A program made the translations under genes and the position numbers. The notes beneath the pieces were generated by a model that worked only from the letters and a program-made list of their open reading frames with translations, was not told where the DNA came from and did no database searches. Below are positions 9,377 through 16,134 of a DNA stretch of 64,000 nt, in pieces. Position 1 is the first letter of the stretch. Each line of letters begins with the position of its first letter. The stretch comes from an uncultured Phycisphaerales bacterium (GTDB taxonomy: Bacteria > Planctomycetota > Phycisphaerae > WQYP01): contig CAIMWO010000044.1 in the NCBI GenBank assembly GCA_903845195.1, positions 23,305 through 87,304 of the forward strand, in the 5' to 3' direction.

Positions 9377-9826
9377 TCAGCGATCCCAATTCCGAAAAAC
9401 ATACCGGTGGATGTGCTTCAGTGCCGCGGCAATGAGCATGCCCTTGAACCATGCGAACCGCCCGATGACCGAAAATCGCGTGGTACGGGTGATACTCGTT
9501 CCCCCGCCGGAAGAAGGCGCCAGCTCAAATGTATCTTCAATTGCGGACACGCAGTTCCGGAAGTAAATGTCGGTTTCGATCATTCGAAAAGAAAGTTGCC
9601 GCGGCGGATCCCAGATCAAAATCTGCTGCTGGATCGTGCCACTGTTCGAAATGCATTCGCGGCGGGAACCTACTCCGCCCGCGCCGTCCGGAAGCCTGCA
9701 GGCCACAGGACGCGGAACACCCAGCCGAAACGGCAACGAATTCGAACCATCCATCTGTGCGTTGCACAGCAGCGGCCAAAGTGTTTCCGGTGGCTTCGAT
9801 GAAAGATGCGCGGTACGAACGAGCAT
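9377..9826 (-). CDS. SRPBCC-fold (START/polyketide cyclase-like) protein
   Basis: A 149-residue protein with the layout of the SRPBCC hydrophobic-ligand fold. It has an N-terminal strand and helix (VRTAHLSSKPPETLWPLL), central strands (QQILIWDPPRQLSFRMIETDIYFRN), the GGGTSITRTTRFSV strand, and a long C-terminal helix (WFKGMLIAAALKHIHRYVFRNWD). The ligand is unknown. It ends 5 bases past the stop of the convergent GH57 gene. It may be co-transcribed with the upstream decarboxylase gene, about 97 bases away on the same strand. Confidence 0.6.
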   Translation of the reverse strand: MLVRTAHLSSKPPETLWPLLCNAQMDGSNSLPFRLGVPRPVACRLPDGAGGVGSRRECISNSGTIQQQILIWDPPRQLSFRMIETDIYFRNCVSAIEDTFELAPSSGGGTSITRTTRFSVIGRFAWFKGMLIAAALKHIHRYVFRNWDR

Positions 9827-9923
9827 GGGGAACTCCGAGCGCCGACTATCACATCAATGATAGGCTGCCCCACAATACCATCGCACCTGGCACAGCACGC
9901 TGCCCCCACGCGGTGCTCAAAAC

Positions 9924-10484
9924 TCACATGATAAATACCGCCGCCGCAATCACCGTCGTCCACAGCCCGTTCTTGTCCCCCTCAGCCGATTGAACGATGT
10001 TACGCGTACGGACAGTCGCCCCCGACATGCGGTAAATTTCCTTCCGCTGATCGTAATTCCGGGCTGGGTCAAATTCGATGCCCAGGGTCGTAGCCAGCAT
10101 CGTGGCAGCCATGTCTTCGACAAAATCGCCGGTCTTCTCTTCCGTCATCCCGAAGCCGTGTTGTTCGGAAATGTACCCGTACTGGTCCTTGATCGGCCGT
10201 GCAACGCCGATCCCAGCGCACAGCAGCCGGTTGGGCTCATCCGTCGAACACTCAGACATCAGCCCGAAAACAATCTGCCCCGGCGAGAGCCGCCGTATCC
10301 CATCAGACACCGTGATGATCTTGCATTGCGACGGCAAGATGCCCGACACCTGCACCAGATTGAATTTCTCAATCCCGGCATGGCGCATCGCCAGCTCCAG
10401 CGACTGCGGCCGGTACTTGTGCCGCCCCGTGCCCTTCGTAAAGAAGACCGCCTTGGGGATGGGTGTGATCCATGCGTCGGACAT
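9924..10484 (-). CDS. Pyruvoyl-dependent arginine decarboxylase family protein
   Basis: A 186-residue protein of the PvlArgDC family, which decarboxylates arginine to agmatine using a self-generated pyruvoyl group. The start at 10484 (MSDAWITPIPKAVFFTKG) fits the family N-terminus. VQVSGILPSQCKI is the processing-site region, and GMTEEKTGDFVEDMAATMLAT is a conserved helix. In characterised members the serine that becomes pyruvoyl follows a Ser or Thr (Ser-Ser or Thr-Ser). Here the codons read Val-Ser-Gly, so the canonical serine appears to be glycine. It may be inactive, may cleave at the previous bond, or may be a divergent subfamily. Confidence 0.8.
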   Translation of the reverse strand: MSDAWITPIPKAVFFTKGTGRHKYRPQSLELAMRHAGIEKFNLVQVSGILPSQCKIITVSDGIRRLSPGQIVFGLMSECSTDEPNRLLCAGIGVARPIKDQYGYISEQHGFGMTEEKTGDFVEDMAATMLATTLGIEFDPARNYDQRKEIYRMSGATVRTRNIVQSAEGDKNGLWTTVIAAAVFIM

Positions 10485-10653
10485 TGGGAACTCCGATGAA
10501 TGCGGGCATGATAAACGCGCGCCCTGAAACATCAAACGTACAACAACAGCGGCAACTGTAAGAAATTATCGGCAATTTCCGCAAATCGCGTGACGACCGA
10601 TTCCCGCCCATCGAGTTTCATGTTTACCACTTCGCGTTTATCCTGATGGAACT

Positions 10654-12018
10654 ATGGGTTTGCTGCTGGACATCTGTTATTTCGTCGCCCTGCTCTGTGC
10701 ACTGCCCGTGCTGCTGGTAAAAAGCTGGCGCACCGGCAAGTACCGCACCGATTGGGCCGCCCGCTTTGGACGCTACCCCGCGAATTCAGAATTCAGAATT
10801 CAGAATTCAGATTTAAAATTAAAATTAAAACGCATCGCCATCCACTGCGTCAGCGTCGGCGAACTGCTCTCCGTGCGCGGCTTGGTCGACAAACTCCTCG
10901 CCGCCGATGAGCAACTCGACATCGTCATCACCACCACCACCGACACCGGCACCGCCCGAGCTCGCGAACTCTACCCCCCCGCCGGCCACGCCAACCACAA
11001 CCCGCGCATACGCACCCTGCGCTATCCCCTGGATTTTTCCTTCGCGGTCGAATCCTTTTACGATCACGTGCGACCCGACCTCGTGGTGCTCGTCGAACTC
11101 GAAACCTGGCCCAACTTCATCCGCGTCGCCCGCGGTCGCCGAATCCCCGTGGCCATCATCAACGGTCGCCTGACCCAGCGCTCCACCAAACGCTACCTCC
11201 TCGTCCGCCCCATCGTGGCATGGATGCTCCGGAAAATCACCTGGTTCGGCATCCAAACCCAAACCATCGCCACACGCTTTGAACGCCTCGGCGCACCCCG
11301 TGACCGCATGGCCATCCTTCCGACCCTCAAATACGACACCGCAGACTTGAGCGACCGCATCCCCGGCGCCGCCGCCCTGGCCGCAGCCTGCGGCATCACG
11401 CCCGATCACCGCCTATTCGTCGGCGGATCGACCGGCCCCGGCGAAGAAGACCCGCTCCTGGCAACCTATCTGAAACTTCGCAGACCCTTCCCCGCCCTCC
11501 GCCTGGCGATCGCCCCCCGCAAACCCGAAACCGTCCCCGACGTCATCGCCGCGATCGAACTGGCCGGCCTGAAAGTCGTCCGCCGCACCCAACGGCCTGA
11601 CGGCGCAACGACAACATCGCCCCTCACCCCTGACGAAGTACTGCTGCTCGACACACTGGGCGAACTGAAAAAACTCTATTCCCTCGGCTTCGGCGCGTTC
11701 GTTGGCCGATCCCTCGTTCCCCTCGGCGGCAGCGATATGATCGAAGTCGCCGCCATGGGCAAACCCTGCTGCTTTGGTCCCCACACGCACAACTTCGCCG
11801 AAGCCGTCGAGTTACTGCTGACCAACGACGCCGCCGCGACGGTGCAAAATGAAGAAGAATTAGGCCGCATCATCGAGCGCTGGCTGGCAGATCCCGCCAC
11901 AGCCGCAGCCACGGGAAGCAAAGCCCGGTCAGTCATCGCCCAGCAGCGCGGCTCCACCGAAAAATACGTCGCCCAGCTCCTCGCAATCCTGCGCAATCCC
12001 CCCGCAAACACACCCTAA
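10654..12018 (+). CDS. waaA: 3-deoxy-D-manno-octulosonic acid transferase WaaA/KdtA
   Basis: A membrane-anchored GT30 Kdo transferase of 454 residues that adds Kdo to lipid A precursor, implying LPS synthesis. Evidence: an N-terminal hydrophobic anchor; the conserved CVSVGELLSVRGLVDKLL motif; TTTTDTGTARARELYP; VELETWPNFI; INGRLTQRSTKRY; LKYDT; GSTGPGEEDPLL; and a C-terminal GSDMIEVAAMGKPCCFGPHTHNF. Between RFGRYP and RIAIHCVSVGE it carries a 17-residue insert (ANSEFRIQNSDLKLKLK) encoded by a 7-bp tandem array, but the frame is preserved. proB follows 53 bases downstream on the same strand. The start codon has no strong ribosome-binding site. Confidence 0.95.
   Translation: MGLLLDICYFVALLCALPVLLVKSWRTGKYRTDWAARFGRYPANSEFRIQNSDLKLKLKRIAIHCVSVGELLSVRGLVDKLLAADEQLDIVITTTTDTGTARARELYPPAGHANHNPRIRTLRYPLDFSFAVESFYDHVRPDLVVLVELETWPNFIRVARGRRIPVAIINGRLTQRSTKRYLLVRPIVAWMLRKITWFGIQTQTIATRFERLGAPRDRMAILPTLKYDTADLSDRIPGAAALAAACGITPDHRLFVGGSTGPGEEDPLLATYLKLRRPFPALRLAIAPRKPETVPDVIAAIELAGLKVVRRTQRPDGATTTSPLTPDEVLLLDTLGELKKLYSLGFGAFVGRSLVPLGGSDMIEVAAMGKPCCFGPHTHNFAEAVELLLTNDAAATVQNEEELGRIIERWLADPATAAATGSKARSVIAQQRGSTEKYVAQLLAILRNPPANTP
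10782..10830. repeat. 7-bp tandem array inside waaA (GAATTCA unit)
   Basis: Four perfect copies of GAATTCA are followed by three drifted heptamers (GATTTAA, AATTAAA, ATTAAAA), 49 bp in all. The array is nearly pure A/T inside a GC-rich gene and encodes residues 43-59 of WaaA. The total is not a multiple of three, so flanking bases must have been adjusted to keep the frame. Confidence 0.9.
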
Positions 12019-12071
12019 CCGATGCCCGATCCTTTGCGGCTCGCAGGGTTTTGGTGTTCAATAGTTGCATT

Positions 12072-13208
12072 ATGGAAACGAGCCACACAACCAGTACCGT
12101 CGATCGCAAGGCGATCTTGAAGGGCGTGCGGTCGGTGGTGGTCAAAATCGGAACCAACGCCCTCTCCGGCGCCGACGGCCACCTCGATAACCAACTCATC
12201 GGCCATTTCGCCGAGCAGGTCGCGGGCCTCGTAGCACGTGGCATTCAAGTCACCATGGTCTCCAGCGGAGCCATCGGCGCGGGCATCACCGAATTGGGAT
12301 TGCCCGGCCGTCCCAAGGAACTCCCGCTGCTCCAGGCATCCGCCAGCGTCGGACAGTCCATCCTCATGCGCCTGTTTGCCGCCGCCTTCAAACCCCACGG
12401 CATGCACGTCGGCCAGATCCTCATCACCCGCGGCGATTTTGAACACCGCGGCCGCTACCTGAATCTGCGCAACTGCATCCAGGCCCTGCAAAAATGCAAG
12501 GCCATCCCCATCGTCAATGAAAATGATTCCGTCGCCGTAGCCGAAATTAAGTTCGGCGACAATGACCTCATCGCCGCCCAGGTCACCAACCTCCTCCGCG
12601 CCGATCTGCTCATCCTGCTCACCGTCGTCGACGGCCTCCTCGACGCCTCCGGACAAACCATCGCCGTCGTTCAAGACGTCGAAGACGCCTCGGGCAATGT
12701 CGATTCCAAAAAGAAAAGCTCTCACGGCACCGGCGGCATGGGCAGCAAACTTTTCGCCGCCGGAACCGTCAAAACCGCCGGCGAGCCCGTGATGATCGCC
12801 AACGGCAAACGACCCAACGTCATTCGCGATCTGCTCGATGGCGTGGAAACCGGTACGCTCATTCTGCCCGCCAGCCGCAAACTCTCCAGCCGCTCACGCT
12901 GGATCGGCCTGACCGCACGCACCCTCGGCACCCTCATCGTCGATGACGGCGCCGCCAAGGCGCTGCGGGCCAACAAAAGCCTTCTGGCCAGCGGCATCGT
13001 GGAAATCAAAGGCGAATTCGAAGCCGGTGACGCCGTCCTGATCATGGACAAGAACGGCGTGACCGTGGCCCGGGGACTGACCAATTACACACACGTGGAG
13101 ATCACGAAAATCCGCGGCCACAAGAGCGGCGAATTCGCCCAATTACTCGACATGGAAACCTACTACGACGAAGTCATTCATCGTGATGACCTGGTCGTCG
13201 AAACCTGA
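12072..13208 (+). CDS. proB: Glutamate 5-kinase ProB with C-terminal PUA domain
   Basis: Phosphorylates glutamate in the first step of proline synthesis. The amino-acid-kinase fold is shown by VVVKIGTNALSG near the N-terminus, MVSSGAIGAG, QILITRGDFEHRGRYLNLRNCI, PIVNENDSVAV and FGDNDLIAAQVTNLL. HGTGGMGSKLFAA marks the nucleotide region. The last ~90 residues (AKALRANKSLLASGIVEIKGEFEAGDAVLI) form a PUA domain, giving the usual full-length architecture (378 residues). I chose the ATG at 12072 because it directly precedes the family N-terminus. It lies just downstream of waaA and may be read through from it. proA is not in the window. Confidence 0.95.
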   Translation: METSHTTSTVDRKAILKGVRSVVVKIGTNALSGADGHLDNQLIGHFAEQVAGLVARGIQVTMVSSGAIGAGITELGLPGRPKELPLLQASASVGQSILMRLFAAAFKPHGMHVGQILITRGDFEHRGRYLNLRNCIQALQKCKAIPIVNENDSVAVAEIKFGDNDLIAAQVTNLLRADLLILLTVVDGLLDASGQTIAVVQDVEDASGNVDSKKKSSHGTGGMGSKLFAAGTVKTAGEPVMIANGKRPNVIRDLLDGVETGTLILPASRKLSSRSRWIGLTARTLGTLIVDDGAAKALRANKSLLASGIVEIKGEFEAGDAVLIMDKNGVTVARGLTNYTHVEITKIRGHKSGEFAQLLDMETYYDEVIHRDDLVVET

Positions 13209-13296
13209 ATCTCCCCTCTTCCCAAATCAGCGGCCTACAATAATTCTGTATTTCTGGCAGTTCTCTAAGTGGGCCCCTTTTTTGGGAGGATAGGCC

Positions 13297-13584
13297 ATGA
13301 AATTCCTCTGTACCCACACGTTGCCACCCCACGGCGTCACGCCGGAACAGCTGCGGCAGCTGGGACTCGCCGCCCAATCGGACCCGAAAATTCGCGGGTA
13401 CCGATCCTTCTGCAACCTTTCCGAAGGAAAGGCCGCATGCGTGATGGAAGCACCCGACAAGAACACTCTGATCGAATGGTTCCGCCAAATGAAGATGCCG
13501 TTCGACACCATCGTTCCGGTGGAGTTCGAAGGCGACCGCGGAAACATCCACGAAGAATCACCGGCCCTCGCAGCTTCCGTCTGA
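13297..13584 (+). CDS. DUF4242-like small protein (possible metal-binding)
   Basis: A 95-residue ferredoxin-like alpha/beta protein. The pattern of an N-terminal strand, a helix, the GYRSFCNLSEGKAACVMEAP hairpin, a second helix (TLIEWFRQMKMPFDTIVPVE) and an acidic His-containing tail matches DUF4242 proteins as I remember them; that annotation is sometimes given as nickel-binding. A strong ribosome-binding site (GGGAGGA) lies about 9 bases before the ATG, and a TACAAT hexamer occurs at 13236. Function is unknown. Confidence 0.55.
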   Translation: MKFLCTHTLPPHGVTPEQLRQLGLAAQSDPKIRGYRSFCNLSEGKAACVMEAPDKNTLIEWFRQMKMPFDTIVPVEFEGDRGNIHEESPALAASV

Positions 13585-13665
13585 ATCGCCTGATCGCCCG
13601 CTGAAGCCACCTCCCCGGCATCCCCACCCGAACGACTCCCGCCAAGGAGCCGCCGGGGTTTTCCA

Positions 13666-13739
13666 TGCGCCCGGAGGGATTCGAACCCCCAACAACCAGA
13701 TTCGAAGTCTGGGACTCTATCCAATTGAGCTACGGGCGC
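13666..13739 (-). tRNA. tRNA-Arg (anticodon TCG)
   Basis: On the minus strand the 74-nt sequence begins GCGCCCG and ends CGGGCGC plus discriminator A, giving a perfect 7-bp acceptor stem. The D arm has AGCTCAATTGGATAGAG. The anticodon stem-loop is CCAGA-CTTCGAA-TCTGG with TCG in the anticodon position. The T arm contains GGTTCGAATCC. The 3' CCA is not encoded. Confidence 0.97.
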
Positions 13740-13750
13740 TTCTCAAGCAG

Positions 13751-13785
13751 TGAATTATGAATGGAGAACAGTGAAAAGGAAAGGG
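13751..13785. repeat. Degenerate 7-bp array next to tRNA-Arg
   Basis: Heptamers TGAATTA, TGAATGG, AGAACAG, TGAAAAG, GAAAGGG run just outside the 5' end of the tRNA gene. The copies are imperfect, so this is the weakest member of the period-7 set. Confidence 0.4.
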
Positions 13786-13961
13786 GCGGGGATCTCCGAA
13801 TCCGATGCGTGCATTCGCGAGGGGCTTCGTTACAATTCGCATATGCATTTCTGAAAATGACCTTGTGCGTTCGCTTGGCACCGCGCATTACGGGCCTGAA
13901 GAGTTCGGCCATTCTGTCCACGGAAAACACCCCATCACGTTGCCTCTACTGGAGACCGGAT

Positions 13962-16118
13962 ATGAGTCATCGCTTGTTCCTCTGGATCGCCCTCGCTCTT
14001 GTCGGAACGCTGACGGGGTGCGCCGAACCGCGCATCGCGCCACCTGCATTGCCCACCCACTCGATCGTCCATGACATCCCCCGCACGGATCGACCCACGA
14101 TCGATGCCTCGGCATGGCCGGCACATGCGGGACTGCAGATCAACATTATGTCTCCGACCATGCAAACTCCCGTCGAAAAGTCGCCGACCGCACGGATCGC
14201 CTATGACACCCGTGGCCTGCACGTCTGGGTTTCCGTAACCGACACCACGCCGATGGACGCCGATCCCGGGCAATACATGAAAGATTCGGTCGAATTCTTC
14301 ATTGGGCGGGACGACACGCCGGCACAGCGTTACCAGGTGGTGATCACGCCGGGTACGACGCAGAAAAACCCGACGCCGCGGATTGAAGTGATCGACAGTC
14401 GCGTACCAAAGACAGCCCCGGATCATCTTGCGACGCCTGATTTTGCCGTCGCAAAGCGTGTGGACGGATATGACCTGGAAGTGCTCATGCCATGGTCCAA
14501 TCTGGGTATGACGCCGGCCGGAAATCTCACATTGCGGTTCCAGTTGCTGATCAATGACAAGGCGCCGGCGAACTCGATGCGTTGGGTGTGGTATCCGTCC
14601 GAGGAATCGTGGCGTGCGGTTGACGCCATGCAGACGCTGCGCCTGGCCGATCACGCCGGTCCGGCGGTCGACGCCACGGTGGCCGGCCGATACGAAAGCT
14701 TCCGCCGAACTGTGTTGCAGGTCCGAGCGGTGCCAGGTCTGGCCGGCAAGACCGCCACGGTGTACGAGGACGGCCGAATCGCAGCGTCTGCCATGGCAAC
14801 TCTGGCCGCGACCGCCGATGGTCATTCCGCCGAGGCACGCCTAATGCTTCCATTCCCTGCCACGCCGTTCGGTCCGCTGAATGTCTCGGTCGACGGGCGT
14901 CCGATCGCGCGGTTCACACTGCCAAAGGCTCCCGATCCGGAAACCGCATTTGACGAAACGGATTTCCGCTTTGATCCCTTCGTGTTCACCGGCACGCAGT
15001 TCCCGAAGGGAGACTTCGAAGATCCTGTCCGCGTCGAAGATTTGATCGGGCCGTATTCCGTGAACACTGAGTTTTACGACCGCCGCTATCAGCCGGTGAA
15101 GACCGCTGAAAAACCGGGGCGTTACGGAGCGGTAGTCACAATTCGGACTACTTCCGGCAAGGCCTACAAACGTTACCTCACACTCTACCGCGCGCCGCAA
15201 AAAATCGACTGGCGAAGCAAGGAGATGCAACTTACCGTGGAGTTACCCAAGGAACTCGGCATCGATCCAGTAACCGCCCACGCGCAGATGTTCTTCATCG
15301 CCGACGAATTCAAATGGGCGCTCCGCAACACCATCGCGCAGAGCGACTATTGGGCCGCACTGTTCGCATGGCTCGCGGAAACCCCGCCGGATAGCCCCCG
15401 CGCTTTGCAACGCACGGGGCCGTGGGTTGCAGATAATCTGTGGTGGGGAAAATTCCACATGGAGGTGGAGCACACGCCCTATCGTTATCTCGCCTACACT
15501 CCGGCGGGGTATTTGGATGCTGGCTCAGATAAATTTCCACTGATGATCTTTCTGCACGGCTCCGGTGAAAAGGGCTTGGACATCAACGCCGTGCGCACTC
15601 GTGCCGCCATCCCCGCGCGCCTGGAAAACAAGATGGACTTGCCGTTCCTCGTGATCGCCCCGCAATGCCCTCCTCGACAGCACTGGAATCCCTGGATGCT
15701 CAAGGGCCTCATCGAAGAAGTCTCGCAAAAATATCGCGTTGATCCCGACCGCATCTATCTCACTGGCCTCTCCATGGGCGGCTTCGGCACTTGGGATACG
15801 GCCATCGCCTTTCCCGATCTGTTTGCCGCGATCGTGCCGATCTGCGGCTACGGCGACAAAGAGGACGTGGCCCGTATCGCAAACCTTCCCACCTGGGTCT
15901 TCCACGGCGACGCCGATGCCACTGTGCCGATCAAGCCCGATACCGAAACCGTCGAGGCCCTACGCCAAGCTCATGGACGCGTGCGCTATACGATCTTTCA
16001 CGGTGTCGGCCACAATTCATGGGACGCCGCCTATGCCATGCCCGATCTGTACACCTGGATGCTCCAGCAAAAACGCGGCGTACCGGCCCAACCGCCGGCG
16101 ACGGCGCCTGCTCAATGA
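13962..16118 (+). CDS. Secreted lipoprotein esterase with N-terminal CBM9-like domain
   Basis: A 718-residue exported enzyme. The ATG at 13962 (GGAGA ribosome-binding site upstream) starts a lipoprotein signal ending in LTGC, so the Cys after processing would be lipidated. Residues about 35-260 resemble family 9 carbohydrate-binding or cellobiose-dehydrogenase-like cytochrome-fold sandwiches (YDTRGLHVWVSVTD, DSVEFFIG, YDLEVLMPWSNLGM). The C-terminal third is an alpha/beta hydrolase of the feruloyl esterase or predicted-peptidase type. It has LMIFLHGSGEKG, the nucleophile elbow GLSMGGFGTW, VFHGDADATVPI with the Asp, and HGVGHNSWDAAY with the His. It probably removes ester substituents from plant polysaccharide. 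It is convergent with the next gene. Confidence 0.82.
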   Translation: MSHRLFLWIALALVGTLTGCAEPRIAPPALPTHSIVHDIPRTDRPTIDASAWPAHAGLQINIMSPTMQTPVEKSPTARIAYDTRGLHVWVSVTDTTPMDADPGQYMKDSVEFFIGRDDTPAQRYQVVITPGTTQKNPTPRIEVIDSRVPKTAPDHLATPDFAVAKRVDGYDLEVLMPWSNLGMTPAGNLTLRFQLLINDKAPANSMRWVWYPSEESWRAVDAMQTLRLADHAGPAVDATVAGRYESFRRTVLQVRAVPGLAGKTATVYEDGRIAASAMATLAATADGHSAEARLMLPFPATPFGPLNVSVDGRPIARFTLPKAPDPETAFDETDFRFDPFVFTGTQFPKGDFEDPVRVEDLIGPYSVNTEFYDRRYQPVKTAEKPGRYGAVVTIRTTSGKAYKRYLTLYRAPQKIDWRSKEMQLTVELPKELGIDPVTAHAQMFFIADEFKWALRNTIAQSDYWAALFAWLAETPPDSPRALQRTGPWVADNLWWGKFHMEVEHTPYRYLAYTPAGYLDAGSDKFPLMIFLHGSGEKGLDINAVRTRAAIPARLENKMDLPFLVIAPQCPPRQHWNPWMLKGLIEEVSQKYRVDPDRIYLTGLSMGGFGTWDTAIAFPDLFAAIVPICGYGDKEDVARIANLPTWVFHGDADATVPIKPDTETVEALRQAHGRVRYTIFHGVGHNSWDAAYAMPDLYTWMLQQKRGVPAQPPATAPAQ

Positions 16119-16134
16119 TCGGCACAAACCGATG

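Noticed and set aside
16118..16133. Small hairpin ATCGG/CCGAT at the convergent gene ends
   Set aside because: The stem is only 5 bp with no T tract on either side, so I cannot support a terminator.
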